From assembly GCA_934632155.1 (NCBI GenBank), contig CAKTXZ010000009.1, forward strand, positions 49,629-113,628: 64,000 bases of DNA, written 5' to 3'. The first letter of the stretch is position 1, and every line of letters begins with the position of its first letter. This stretch comes from an uncultured Clostridia bacterium (lineage in GTDB: Bacteria > Bacillota > Clostridia > Christensenellales > Aristaeellaceae). Under the pieces are notes generated by a model. The model saw only the letters and a list, made by a program, of their open reading frames with translations. It did not search any database and had not been told where the DNA came from. Shown piece after piece: positions 1 through 8,874 of this stretch. The position numbers and the translations under genes are program-made.

Positions 1-641
1 AGCGTATCCAGCACCCGCTGGCGGTAGCAGGCAGGCGTGCCGGGCGTCATGTCGATATACATTTTCTGGTTTTTATACTTGGGGCTGTATTCCATGGCGC
101 AGAACTTCCCGTAGAGCGCGATGGCCTCGTCGCACCACGGCCACGAAATATGCGCCAGCGCAAAGCGGATGTTGGAAATATTCAGCATGCATTCCCAATT
201 GCACGGGCGGTTGTAATTGCCGTTATCGCCGTAATCCCACAGAATGCCGGAATGGAAAAGGATGGCCTTGTCCAGATCGGCGATATGCTGATAGACGGGC
301 ATGGCGCGCTCGTCGCCGGGGTAGAAGTTCTCGCAGATCACCTTGAAGCCGACCGCGCCGGCCTCCAGCGCCTGATCCACCTGCATGGAGGCTTCCGGCT
401 CGGTGGGATCGATAAAATAGATGGGCAAAAGCCGGCCGCCTGTTTCCCGGCACCACTGCATCATCCGCTCGATACGCCCGTTGTTATGCTCGCGCAGCTT
501 GGCGATATTGCGTTCGCTGTAAAGCGGCTCCTCAGCCAGCATCGCCAGCTTGTCGACGCCGTGCTGATCCATGCTCCTGATCAGGCGCTCGGGCTCGGGC
601 TTGGCGAAATTATCAATGTGAATATGCGTGTCCAGAATCAT
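1..641 (-). CDS. Amidohydrolase-family metal-dependent hydrolase, C-terminus beyond window
   Basis: The frame is open from an ATG at 641 to the window edge (213 codons). A good ribosome binding site (AAAGGAG) lies 8 bases upstream. The N-terminus MILDTHIHID carries the HxH metal-binding motif of amidohydrolase-2 (PF04909) TIM barrels. Further in, GFKVICENFYPGDE and ALAHISWPWCDEAI fit later strands of the same fold, including a putative metal-ligand His. It is the last visible gene of a minus-strand carbohydrate locus, 40 bases after the DUF4091 gene. Cytoplasmic hydrolysis or decarboxylation of a sugar-derived acid or lactone is a family-level inference; the substrate is not readable. The gene runs off the window, so its length is unknown. 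Confidence 0.8.
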   Translation of the reverse strand, partial: MILDTHIHIDNFAKPEPERLIRSMDQHGVDKLAMLAEEPLYSERNIAKLREHNNGRIERMMQWCRETGGRLLPIYFIDPTEPEASMQVDQALEAGAVGFKVICENFYPGDERAMPVYQHIADLDKAILFHSGILWDYGDNGNYNRPCNWECMLNISNIRFALAHISWPWCDEAIALYGKFCAMEYSPKYKNQKMYIDMTPGTPACYRQRVLDT

Positions 642-681
642 ACTTTTATTCTCCTTTCATCATTAAACGGTAAACATGCGC

Positions 682-2469
682 TTACGCGTTTTCCAGCGCG
701 CGCACCAGCTTTTCGCGCGCCGCCTGATAATCCGCGTCATTCAGGCTCATGTACTTCTCGCGGCCATGGTAATCGACAAAATCCCATTTGGACAGATCGC
801 CTTCGTTCAGCACGCCTTCCACCGCCTCGTCGACGATTTTTTCGCCGTCCCGAACGCGCGCCTTGACCATCTGCGCCAGTTCATAATCCTCTATCCCGCG
901 CTTGAGCGCCAGATAGCGAAGCGACAGCAGGCATTGGCCGCCGTTGCCGGGATAGACGAAGCAGGTATCGCCCGCCGGCCAGCCGGGCGCGTGAAAGGAA
1001 AGATCGGCGCGCGGATCATCCGGCCAGACGGTAAAATTCCAGCGGATAAAGCCGTCCAGCTTTAGCTTTTCGGTTATCAGCCCATGCAGGCGCACCTCGC
1101 ACAGGTTCGTGTACAGGAAGGAATTCATCACCGGCGGATAGCAGCAGACCGACCAGAGATATTTTCCGCCCGGCTGCAGCCGTTCGCGCGTGGCGCGCAA
1201 AAGCTCCGGCCCGGCAACCGCCAGCAGGTCGATCTGCGGCGTATACACGTCCACGCGCTCGTTCCGATACGTATCGTTCATGATATCCTTGGGCCCCATG
1301 TCCCAATCCATGCGGATATCCGGCATCAGGCGATGAATGGTTTCCAGCACCCGCGTCCATTCGCCCGCCGTGCTGCCAAGGTTTACCTCGTCGCCCATCA
1401 GATACGAATACGGCAGCATGCCGCGCGCAACGATCCAGTCATAAACCGCGCGAATATAATCCTCAATTTCCTCCCGCCTGCGCATAAAGCACAGCGCGCC
1501 GGTGCGCTCGTCGATATAGCTGACGCGAATCGCGTCCGGCCACCCCTCCACGAAGCAGTCAAAGCCCTCCTTCTCGTCCACCCACACGCCGTAAAGCCCC
1601 GTGAGCATCACGTCCGTCGCGCCGTAGGCGGCCATAAGGTCGATATACGCCTCGGCAAAGGAAAAATCATAGCGGAACGCGCCGTCCACGCCCCGGCGGA
1701 TGCGAACATAATTGTATTCGTACAGGTCGCAGGGGGCCTCCGCGTCGTTATAGCATTGCTGGCCGCGCCACGGCACGTCACTGAGCACCACGGTGGTCAC
1801 GCGATTGCCCAATTCCCCCAGCGCCTTGGCATAGGGACGCAGCGCTTCAATGTGCGCCGGCGTGTAAGCCTCCACCTCGCATTTACGGGCAATGTTGAAC
1901 ACATGCTGCCACAGGTTAAGGTAAAACCTTTGCTCGGGCGCGGCGGGCAGCTCCACATCCGCCACATGGACGGTAAAGGTAATCTCCCGCGCCAGCCGCT
2001 CGTCGTAAAACATGCTGTGGGCGAAAAAGCGAATGCTGCCCTGATAATCGCCCGCAGGCGTGCCGGCGGGCACGTCGATCAGCGCGACCATCTGATTGGT
2101 CTGATACGCCCTGACCTCCATTTCGCCGTTTTCCAGAATCACATCCGCCTTGGCGACGCCGTCGTCGTCGCTCACGACGTCCACAAGGCGAAGCTTGGCG
2201 GAAAGCCCCGCCGCCGTAATGGACGCGCGCAGCACGGTTACATCGCCGATGGGCAAGTGGTGGGCGAAGGTCGGCCGCTCCTCCAGCAGCAAAATCGCCC
2301 GGCACGGCATACGAATCGCCAGATTAATCTGCGCCCAGCTGTTTTTCACAGCGCCGACGTCCACATGCGTCTGGCCGGTCGGGGGCGTATACTGCCCGCG
2401 CACAGCCTTGTAGCTTTCCGGCATGGGCGTGATTTCAAAGGTTCGCATATGCTCCTCGTACCAGTCCAT
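682..2469 (-). CDS. DUF4091 domain protein (glycoside-hydrolase-like)
   Basis: 595 residues without a signal peptide, so probably cytoplasmic. The N-terminal half is beta-rich. The centre looks like a TIM barrel, and the C-terminal GIEDYELAQMV, preceded by LRYLALKR, is the typical ending of DUF4091 proteins. These occur in carbohydrate utilisation loci and are considered glycoside-hydrolase related, but their reaction is poorly defined. The ATG at 2469 lies one base after the stop of the upstream isomerase gene, and its GGAGG ribosome site is inside that gene's last codons, so the two are translationally coupled. Function on a glycoside or sugar intermediate is inferred from family and neighbours. 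Confidence 0.75.
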   Translation of the reverse strand: MDWYEEHMRTFEITPMPESYKAVRGQYTPPTGQTHVDVGAVKNSWAQINLAIRMPCRAILLLEERPTFAHHLPIGDVTVLRASITAAGLSAKLRLVDVVSDDDGVAKADVILENGEMEVRAYQTNQMVALIDVPAGTPAGDYQGSIRFFAHSMFYDERLAREITFTVHVADVELPAAPEQRFYLNLWQHVFNIARKCEVEAYTPAHIEALRPYAKALGELGNRVTTVVLSDVPWRGQQCYNDAEAPCDLYEYNYVRIRRGVDGAFRYDFSFAEAYIDLMAAYGATDVMLTGLYGVWVDEKEGFDCFVEGWPDAIRVSYIDERTGALCFMRRREEIEDYIRAVYDWIVARGMLPYSYLMGDEVNLGSTAGEWTRVLETIHRLMPDIRMDWDMGPKDIMNDTYRNERVDVYTPQIDLLAVAGPELLRATRERLQPGGKYLWSVCCYPPVMNSFLYTNLCEVRLHGLITEKLKLDGFIRWNFTVWPDDPRADLSFHAPGWPAGDTCFVYPGNGGQCLLSLRYLALKRGIEDYELAQMVKARVRDGEKIVDEAVEGVLNEGDLSKWDFVDYHGREKYMSLNDADYQAAREKLVRALENA

Positions 2470-2470
2470 C

Positions 2471-3319
2471 TCATTTTCCTCCCGTATACTTTTTCAGGAA
2501 GTCGATGGCCAGCGCAATGTCCCGCGCGGGATCCTCGCCCACCTCGCGCTCAATCGTCAGATAACCGTCGTAGCCGATCGCGCGCAGCGCGGGAATATAG
2601 GTTTCAAAATGCACCTGTCCTTCGCCCAGCGGCACCTCCATGCAGTACGCGCTCTCGTCATAATCCGCCGGCGCGGGCGTCATGCCGTACATCACGTCCA
2701 GATCGCCGCGCTTGAACATCACGCCGTCCTTGGCATGGGTATGAACAATATAATCACGCAGCGTATTGACCGCGTCCACGGCGCTGTCGCCCGTGCACAT
2801 GGCCAGATTCGCCGGGTCAAGGTTCACCTTCACGCCGGGGCTGGCGACATATTCCAGCATACGGCGCAGATCCGCCGCGGGCTCGGGCCCCGTCTCGATG
2901 GCGAACGCCGCGCCGGCGGAAGCCGCGAAAGCGCCCAGCTCCCGCAGCGCGTCCGCGATGACCTGAAAGCGCGGATGGTTGACGTCATGCGGCACTACGC
3001 CGATGTGCGTCGTCACGATCCGGCAGCCCAAATCCACCGCCAGCTCCACGATTTTTTTCGTATAATCAATTTTTCCGCGGTTCTTTTCCGCAAAGGCAAA
3101 GCCGCCCTCGCCCAGATCGCCGCAAATGGCGCTGATTTCAATGCCCGCGTCCCGAACGACGCTCCGCGCCCAAGCCCGCTTTTCGGAAGACATATTTTCA
3201 GGGGCCAGCTCGCCCTCCACGGCATAAAGCTGCACGCCGTCCGCGCCCAGTTCCGCCGCCCGGCGCACGCCGCCTGCAAACCCCAGCCCCAGACAATCCG
3301 CCAAAATGCCGATTTTCAT
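2471..3319 (-). CDS. Sugar phosphate isomerase/epimerase (xylose isomerase-like TIM barrel)
   Basis: 282 residues beginning MKIGILADCLGLGF, a typical first strand of the AP-endonuclease-2/xylose isomerase-like barrel (PF01261). Conserved acidic and His positions of the fold are visible, for example AIETGPEP, NLDPANLAM, HTHAKDG and GEGQVHFETY, which normally bind a divalent metal. AGGAGG lies 7 bases before the ATG. Members interconvert keto/aldo sugars, inosose or tagaturonate-like compounds; the substrate cannot be assigned here. The gene heads a translationally coupled pair with the DUF4091 gene and has a promoter-like region with a perfect palindrome upstream. Confidence 0.8.
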   Translation of the reverse strand: MKIGILADCLGLGFAGGVRRAAELGADGVQLYAVEGELAPENMSSEKRAWARSVVRDAGIEISAICGDLGEGGFAFAEKNRGKIDYTKKIVELAVDLGCRIVTTHIGVVPHDVNHPRFQVIADALRELGAFAASAGAAFAIETGPEPAADLRRMLEYVASPGVKVNLDPANLAMCTGDSAVDAVNTLRDYIVHTHAKDGVMFKRGDLDVMYGMTPAPADYDESAYCMEVPLGEGQVHFETYIPALRAIGYDGYLTIEREVGEDPARDIALAIDFLKKYTGGK

Positions 3320-3353
3320 TTCATAGCCTCCTATATGTGCATATTCGGCTCAT

Positions 3354-3402
3354 ATTCTATCAAATCGGACATTTTCTGTATTGCGGATTCGTATCGCGAT
3401 AC
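3354..3402 (-). promoter_or_regulatory. Candidate promoter and operator upstream of the isomerase gene
   Basis: On the minus strand a TAGAAT -10 (3354-3359) has a poor -35 (AATACA, 3377-3382) at 17 bases. Just upstream lies the perfect 12-base palindrome GTATCGCGATAC (3391-3402), centred near -49. A weak -35 with an upstream dyad is what an activator-dependent promoter looks like. The adjacent AraC-type regulator is the natural candidate, but this is inference. Confidence 0.4.
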
Positions 3403-3406
3403 AAAT

Positions 3407-4267
3407 TCACAGTTTATTCGCGCGCTGCTCCCGGCGATAGTCGCTCGGCGTCAGGCCGTTATACCGCCTGAAAAGCCGGGAAAAATGCTGGCTGGAGGAA
3501 AAGCCCAGCCGCATGGCGATATCCGTCGCGTTCTCGTCGGTTTCGCGCAGCAGCCTTTCCGCCATGCGCACATGCTCTCTCGCCACATATTCCGCCGGCG
3601 GCACACCCGTACAGCGCTTGAATTTTTGCTTAAAGCGCGCGTCGGAGAGCCCCGCCGCCTTCGCCAGCTGTTCAACGGAAAACATTTCGGCCGGATTATC
3701 TGCCACATAGCGCAGGCATTTGGCAATATCGGGCGGAATCGCCTCGCCCGGCGTCGCGCAGCCGGACAGAATTTCATCCAGCAGCAGCACCAGCAGCGCC
3801 TGCAGCCGCGGCAGGGAAAAATCGTCCTCCGCCTGATCCGCCGCAACCACACAGGCGGCGATGCGGCCCAACACGCGCCGCGTCTCCTCGTTGGTGCGAA
3901 TCAGGCGCAGGGAAAGCAGCCGCGCCGTAAGTTTTTGCCGAAGCGAAAGCGGAAGCCCCAGAAAATCCTGCGCCGTTTCGGGGTTTTCCAGCAGCAGATA
4001 CTGCATGCTCGAGCGGTTTTGCACGCTGTCGCGGTTGCCGTGCGGCTCGTCGGGGTGTATCACCAGCATATCCCCGCCGTGCAGCAGGTATTCCCGCCCG
4101 GAGGCCAGCAGCTTTTTTTCGCCCGATTGTAGATACAGCAGCTCGAACGTGCCGGGATGCCGCTCCGTCTGCATGGGCGCGTACGCGTTCTGCACGCGGA
4201 AAAAGCCGATCGCACTTACGCCCGGCAGCGGAAGCTCGTATTCCTCCTGACAATAATTTTCCTTCAT
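3407..4267 (-). CDS. AraC-family transcriptional regulator
   Basis: 286 residues. The N-terminal half is a cupin-like sensor (HPDEPHGNRDS resembles the AraC cupin). The C-terminal ~100 residues hold the two helix-turn-helix units of AraC: SVEQLAKAAGLSDARFKQKF and then ATDIAMRLGFSSSQHFSRLF, ending LTPSDYRREQ. GAGG lies 8 bases before the ATG. It sits inside the sugar locus between the SIS/ribokinase genes and the isomerase/DUF4091 genes and probably activates them in response to a pathway sugar. Ligand unknown. Confidence 0.9.
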   Translation of the reverse strand: MKENYCQEEYELPLPGVSAIGFFRVQNAYAPMQTERHPGTFELLYLQSGEKKLLASGREYLLHGGDMLVIHPDEPHGNRDSVQNRSSMQYLLLENPETAQDFLGLPLSLRQKLTARLLSLRLIRTNEETRRVLGRIAACVVAADQAEDDFSLPRLQALLVLLLDEILSGCATPGEAIPPDIAKCLRYVADNPAEMFSVEQLAKAAGLSDARFKQKFKRCTGVPPAEYVAREHVRMAERLLRETDENATDIAMRLGFSSSQHFSRLFRRYNGLTPSDYRREQRANKL

Positions 4268-4358
4268 TTTCTTTTCCTCGTCGGCCGTGAGCGTTTGTCA
4301 AAAGGGAAACCCCTCCTCATTTTAAGGAAGGATTTCCCCCGCGGCGTGCCCGATATGC

Positions 4359-4955
4359 TTATTTCTCGTTCTCGCGCAAATGCCCCAGGCTGCCGCCCGG
4401 ATGGCGCAGCACATATTCCTGCGGGGTCATATTACGCTTTTCCTGCAGCACGACGGACAGCGCCTGCAGCGCCAGCGTTTCGGCCAGAATGGAATTGCGC
4501 GGCGCGCGGTTGAGCGGCCCGCCCTCCTGCTTCACGCCGGCCCAGATATGCGCCTGCGCAAAGGTGGCCAGCCATGATTTTTCGTTGCCCGTCACAGCGA
4601 TTACCTGACAGCCGTTATTGCGAATCGCCGTCGCGGTCGCCTTCATTTCGGCGGTCTCGCCGCTGTTGGAGATGCAGATGACCACATCGCCCGCGACCAA
4701 TTGTCCGCAGGAGCCGTGAACCGCCTCCGTGCCATGCAGAAAGTAGGTCGGCGTGCCCGTGGAGGACAGCAGCGACGCCATGTAATTGGCCACATGCGAG
4801 GGCTTGCCGATGCCGGTAATATGAATGCGGTTGCCCCGCGCCTGCGCGTCCCAAATCAGCCTTGCCGCGGCGAGCAGCTCCTCCCTGCGAAGGCTGTCCG
4901 CATACTGAATAAACTCCGTTTTCGCGCTTTCCATAAAATGCTGTAACGCGTCCAT
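4359..4955 (-). CDS. SIS-domain sugar phosphate isomerase, KdsD/GutQ-like without CBS domains
   Basis: 198 residues from the ATG at 4955, which has the better spacing to AAGGGG; an ATG two codons earlier (4961) is possible. The single SIS domain contains GIGKPSHVANYMASLLSSTG, LHGTEAVHGSCGQL and ISNSGETAEM, and ends VLRHPGGSLGHL. This is the pattern of arabinose-5-phosphate isomerases (KdsD/GutQ), but the C-terminal CBS pair of those enzymes is absent. It starts 22 bases after the ribokinase stop, so the two are probably co-transcribed. It likely isomerises a phosphorylated pentose or hexose made by the kinase. Confidence 0.8.
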   Translation of the reverse strand: MDALQHFMESAKTEFIQYADSLRREELLAAARLIWDAQARGNRIHITGIGKPSHVANYMASLLSSTGTPTYFLHGTEAVHGSCGQLVAGDVVICISNSGETAEMKATATAIRNNGCQVIAVTGNEKSWLATFAQAHIWAGVKQEGGPLNRAPRNSILAETLALQALSVVLQEKRNMTPQEYVLRHPGGSLGHLRENEK

Positions 4956-4977
4956 GCTCATTCCCCTTTTCGACGGT

Positions 4978-5940
4978 TTATGCTTCAAACGCCGCGGTAT
5001 CCTGCCCATGCTGCCGCATCAGCGCCAGCACCTCGGCCATCCTGGGCAGGCTGGGCTGCGCGCCCATACGGCAAACAGTCAGCGCGGCGGTATGGTTGGC
5101 GAAAACAAGCGCCCGCTCAACCGGCGCGCCCATGCCCAGCGCCGTGCAGAAGGCGGCCACAAAGCTGTCGCCCGCCGCGGTCGTATCCTTGACGGGCAGG
5201 TTCTTCAGCGCGGGGCTGAACGCCGCGCCGTTTTCATCCTGATACGCCACGCCGCGGCTGCCCAGCGTAATCATCGCGTGCTTTACGCCGAGCGCGCGAA
5301 TGGCCGAAAGCGCCGCCTGCACGCCCGCATCGTCCCTCACCTCAACGCCCGTAAGCGCCTGCGCCTCATGCTCGTTGGGGGAGATATAGGTCGCGTTGCG
5401 CAGCAAATCCTCCGGCAGCGGCGCGATAGGCGCGCAATTGAGCATGACGTCCACGCCCTTTTCCGCGGCGTAGCGCGCCACAATGCGGTTGATTTCCATG
5501 GGGATTTCCAGCTGCAGCATCACCATGTCATAGCCGCCGATTTCATCCTTGAGGAAGGCCACGTCCTCGGGCTTAATGGCCATGTTCGCGCCGGGCACCA
5601 CAATAATGCGGTTCGCGCTCCTGCCCTCGCCCAGCTCCAATTGCACATTGCCAATGGCGGAAAAGGTTTCGTCCGAAACGATCACGTGCGAAATATCCAC
5701 GCCCGCCTCGCGCGCGCTGGCAAGCAGCGCCTTACCGAACGCGTCGTTGCCAACCTTGCCGACCATCGTCACATCCGCGCCCAGCCGCGCCGCCTGCACC
5801 GCCTGATTCGCGCCCTTACCGCCCGGCGCCGTTTGATAGCCGACGCCCAGCACGGTTTCACCGCTTTGCGGAAAGCGGTCGGTGCTGACGATCAAATCCA
5901 TTACAAAGCTGCCGACGACCAGAATTTTGGGTTTCTTCAT
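4978..5940 (-). CDS. rbsK: Ribokinase (PfkB-family sugar kinase)
   Basis: 320 residues from the ATG at 5940, preceded by AAAGGAAAG at good spacing. The frame is open another 59 codons upstream but without homology-like sequence. PfkB features are ordered as expected: N-terminal LVVGSFVMDLI, sugar-binding APGGKGANQAVQAARLGA, NPNEHE-type SPNEHEAQALTG, and the ATP/anion-hole motif DTTAAGDSFVAAF with catalytic Asp near residue 258. Length and motifs fit ribokinase; other PfkB sugar specificities are possible. It is the first gene of the minus-strand locus and supplies phosphorylated sugar to the SIS isomerase downstream. Confidence 0.82.
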   Translation of the reverse strand: MKKPKILVVGSFVMDLIVSTDRFPQSGETVLGVGYQTAPGGKGANQAVQAARLGADVTMVGKVGNDAFGKALLASAREAGVDISHVIVSDETFSAIGNVQLELGEGRSANRIIVVPGANMAIKPEDVAFLKDEIGGYDMVMLQLEIPMEINRIVARYAAEKGVDVMLNCAPIAPLPEDLLRNATYISPNEHEAQALTGVEVRDDAGVQAALSAIRALGVKHAMITLGSRGVAYQDENGAAFSPALKNLPVKDTTAAGDSFVAAFCTALGMGAPVERALVFANHTAALTVCRMGAQPSLPRMAEVLALMRQHGQDTAAFEA

Positions 5941-6099
5941 TTGCCGTTTCTTTCCTTTCATGCCGAATATCCGGCGCTGCGCCGCCCTTCGGTCCGCGTC
6001 GTTTGGCCGGCGCCGAAGCATGGCGCTCTCATTGCCGCGCAGCGCATGCGGCCGCCCGCCGCCCCCGAGAAACCGCCGCGCGGCTTTCCCTGTTTTTTT

Positions 6100-6128
6100 A
6101 TGATACCACAAATTCATCGGAAAAACAA
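6100..6128 (-). promoter_or_regulatory. Candidate promoter for rbsK
   Basis: On the minus strand, TTGTTT (6123-6128), 17 bases, then TATCAT (6100-6105). The -10 is good and the -35 is weak. The leader to the rbsK start is about 150 bases. Confidence 0.4.
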
Positions 6129-6209
6129 TCCCGCGCCGGGCGCGCGCACCGGCAAAAGCGGCGTGTTTATTATCATTATTTTTGGATGTTTTTTATCATT
6201 TTTCACTGA

Positions 6210-6238
6210 TTTACAAAACCGCGCTAAAATGTTATGAT
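6210..6238 (+). promoter_or_regulatory. Sigma-A promoter for the first MATE gene
   Basis: TTTACA (6210-6215), a 17-base spacer, and TATGAT (6233-6238), both one mismatch from consensus. It is about 60 bases before the coding start. Confidence 0.65.
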
Positions 6239-6301
6239 GTGTAAGATACCGTGCCGCCGTCCGGCATGGCGCAAATTCCCCGCCTTGGAGGGTCTTTCTT
6301 T

Positions 6302-7723
6302 ATGTTCAAGCGAAAAAGCAATTTCGACTGGAAATCCTTTATCAAAAGCGTCGCCGTCATCGCCGTACCGGTCGCTCTGCAAAACCTGCTGACCACAACG
6401 GGCAGCATGGTCGATACCGTCATGATCGCGTCGCTGGGGGAAACCAGCGTGGGCGCGGTCGGCCTGTGCGCCCAGTTTTCCTCGCTGATGTTCGCGGGCT
6501 ACTGGGGCTTTGTGGGCGGCGGCATGCTCTTTTTTTCGCAATATTGGGGCGCAAAGGATCACGACGGCATCTGCCGCTCCTACGGCATGACGCTCTGCTG
6601 CATGATGCTGGTAGCGCTGCTCTTTGGCAGCGCAGCGGTGTTTTTCCCCGAAAAAATCATGTTCGTGTATACCGACAAGCCCGCCATTCAGGCCATTGGC
6701 GCGGAATATCTGCGCATCGTCGGCTGGGCCTATCCGCTGCAGATCTTCTCCATGGCCATGAGCGCGCTGCTGCGCTCCACCGAGCGCGTAAAGCTGCCCA
6801 TGTACGGCGCGCTCGCCTCGGTGCTTACCAACATTGCGCTTAACCTGCTGCTGATTAACGGGTACTGGGGCTTCCCGGCGATGGGCATCCGCGGCGCGGC
6901 GGTAGCGACGGTATGCGCCGCGGTCGTGAACGCTGCGGTCATCTGGGTGCTGGCCGCCGTCAAGCGTCACCCGCACCTGTTCCAATTCCGCCGGCATTTT
7001 TGCTGGACGCGCGAAACGCTGCGCGCATACCTGCGCAAATGCTTCCCCATCATCTGCAATGAGGTGCTCATCGGCGTGGGCAACATGGTCATCAACATGG
7101 TGCTGGGACGGCAGTCCGAGCAGGCCATCGCCGCAACCGCCGTCTTCCGCACGCTCGAAGGGCTGGTCATCGGCTTTTTCGCCGGCTTTTCCAACGCCTC
7201 GTCCGTATTGGTCGGCAAGGCGGTGGGCGCGGGCGAGCTGGAACGGGCGGACGCCTGCGCCAAGCGCCTGGTCTATATGTGCGGCGGCTTTATTCTGCTG
7301 TGCTGTTTGGGCATCTTCGCCGCGCACAGGCCGCTGCTGACGGCCATGAGCCTCTCGGGCGAATCGTATACCATCGGCGTGGGCATGCTGGCCGTCTACT
7401 GCGTGGCGGCGGTCATCCGCATGTGCAACTGGGTGCAGAACGATACCTTCCGCGCCGCCGGCGACGCTGCGTTCGGCACCATTCTGGAAATCACCTTTAT
7501 GTACGCAATGGTGCTGCCCTGCGTATACCTGACGGGCATGCGGCTGCAGGCGGCGTTCCTCATCATCTTTGCCTGCTGCTATATCGACGAACCGATTCGC
7601 TTCATTCTGATGCACTGCCACCTGTATTCCGGCAAGTGGATCCGCCCCGTCACGCCGCAGGGCAAGGACGCGCTGCCGGCCTTCCGTCAGGCGCGGGCCA
7701 AGCGCCGCGGGGCAAAAATGTAA
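6302..7723 (+). CDS. MATE-family multidrug/cation antiporter
   Basis: 473 residues starting MFKRKSNFDW at an ATG with GGAGG 10 bases upstream. Multiple hydrophobic segments form the two homologous six-helix bundles of MATE (MatE) exporters. Characteristic stretches are VALQNLLTTTGSMVDTVMIA near the N-terminus, QYWGAKDHDGICRSYGMTL, and the second-half equivalent NEVLIGVGNMVINMVLGRQS. It would export organic cations or drugs in exchange for Na+ or H+ at the cytoplasmic membrane; the substrate is unknown. It is monocistronic, with its own promoter and terminator. Confidence 0.9.
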   Translation: MFKRKSNFDWKSFIKSVAVIAVPVALQNLLTTTGSMVDTVMIASLGETSVGAVGLCAQFSSLMFAGYWGFVGGGMLFFSQYWGAKDHDGICRSYGMTLCCMMLVALLFGSAAVFFPEKIMFVYTDKPAIQAIGAEYLRIVGWAYPLQIFSMAMSALLRSTERVKLPMYGALASVLTNIALNLLLINGYWGFPAMGIRGAAVATVCAAVVNAAVIWVLAAVKRHPHLFQFRRHFCWTRETLRAYLRKCFPIICNEVLIGVGNMVINMVLGRQSEQAIAATAVFRTLEGLVIGFFAGFSNASSVLVGKAVGAGELERADACAKRLVYMCGGFILLCCLGIFAAHRPLLTAMSLSGESYTIGVGMLAVYCVAAVIRMCNWVQNDTFRAAGDAAFGTILEITFMYAMVLPCVYLTGMRLQAAFLIIFACCYIDEPIRFILMHCHLYSGKWIRPVTPQGKDALPAFRQARAKRRGAKM

Positions 7724-7733
7724 TACGCCGCCC

Positions 7734-7768
7734 AAAAGGGATTCTTCAAACGAAGAACCCCTTTTTTC
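7734..7768 (+). terminator. Rho-independent terminator after the first MATE gene
   Basis: The stem of 7734-7747 (AAAAGGG.TTCTTC) pairs with 7752-7765 with one mismatch. The loop is AAAC and a run of T follows. Its A-rich 5' side could also serve the converging spo0J transcript. Confidence 0.8.
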
Positions 7769-7961
7769 TGCGTGTCGGAAAACTACGGTTTCAACACGCG
7801 CTCTGCAGGACAAGGCTGCGGAAATGATTTTGCTTCGCTGCCGCTCTGCCCCCGCCCGGCGCAACCGGGCGATACGAACAAAAAGGAAGGGACGGCAGCC
7901 CTTCCTTGGATCCCGCAGGCATGAGCGCGGCTTTGGAGGCATCCTGTTTCATCCGCGCGGC

Positions 7962-8813
7962 TCAGCCTTTTCCCTCCAACGCCTCCATGCACTGGTACAG
8001 GCGCTCGAGCTCGTCTTCATTATAGTATTGCAGAATAATCTTGCCGTGCTTTCTGTTGCCGCGAATCTGGGTGCGTACGCCGAAGGCGTCGCGCAGACGG
8101 CTTTCCATATCCTGCAATTCCAGCGGCAGCGGTCTGGGCTCGGGCTTTGCTCTGGGCATGGGCGCAGGCTGCGCCGCCAGCTTTTCCAGCGCGCGCACGC
8201 TCAGCCCCTCCTGCACCGTACGCTCGGCCAGCGCAAGCTGCAGCTTCTCATCCTCCAGCCCGGCCAGAACGCGCGCATGTCCGGCGGAAAGCTTTCCCGC
8301 CGTCACCTGCGCCTTCACGGCCTCCGGAAGGCTAAGCAGCCGAAGCAGGTTCGCCACCGCGGGGCGGGATTTTCCCAGCCGCTTCGCCGCCTTTTCCTGC
8401 GTATAGCCGCACCGGTCCATCAGCTGGCGCACGGCCGCCGCCTCTTCAATGGCGTTGAGATCCTCGCGCTGAATATTTTCAATCAGCGCCGCCTCCATTT
8501 GCTCCTGCGGCGTAAAATCGCGCACGATGCAGGGAACGCTCGTCAGCCCGGCAAGCCGCGCCGCCCGAAAGCGCCGCTCGCCCGCCACGATCTGGTAGCG
8601 TCCTCCGCGCTCGATCACCAGCAGCGGCTGCAGAACGCCTGCTTCCTTCATCGATTCGGCCAGCGCCTGCAGCGCTTCCTCGTCAAATTCGCGGCGCGGC
8701 TGCTCGGGGTTGCGGTCCAGCTCTGTGATGGCGATCATGCTGACGGTATTTTGCAAATCGTTGTCTTCGGGCAGCAGGGCGTCCAGCCCCCGGCCCAGCC
8801 CGGTTTTCTTCAT
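7962..8813 (-). CDS. spo0J: Chromosome partitioning protein ParB/Spo0J
   Basis: 283 residues from ATG 8813 (AGAGGG upstream); the longer open frame upstream lacks homology. The N-terminus MKKTGLGRGLDALLP is typical of ParB, including the Arg-containing ParA-stimulating peptide. The CTP-binding core shows GERRFRAARLAGL (residues 78-90) and ENIQREDLNAIEEA. A helix-turn-helix TQEKAAKRLGKSRPAVANLL follows, with a dimerisation tail at the C-terminus. It loads at parS sites near the origin and recruits SMC. It lies 61 bases after soj. No parS 16-mer was recognised in the window by eye. Confidence 0.95.
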   Translation of the reverse strand: MKKTGLGRGLDALLPEDNDLQNTVSMIAITELDRNPEQPRREFDEEALQALAESMKEAGVLQPLLVIERGGRYQIVAGERRFRAARLAGLTSVPCIVRDFTPQEQMEAALIENIQREDLNAIEEAAAVRQLMDRCGYTQEKAAKRLGKSRPAVANLLRLLSLPEAVKAQVTAGKLSAGHARVLAGLEDEKLQLALAERTVQEGLSVRALEKLAAQPAPMPRAKPEPRPLPLELQDMESRLRDAFGVRTQIRGNRKHGKIILQYYNEDELERLYQCMEALEGKG

Positions 8814-8874
8814 GCTTTCATCCCTCTGTTGGCGTGATTGTTCGTTGCGCCGCAGACGATGCGAACGCGCTTCC

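Noticed and set aside
1084..2715. Long plus-strand frame over the DUF4091 gene
   Set aside because: Antisense shadow of two recognised genes with no ribosome site.
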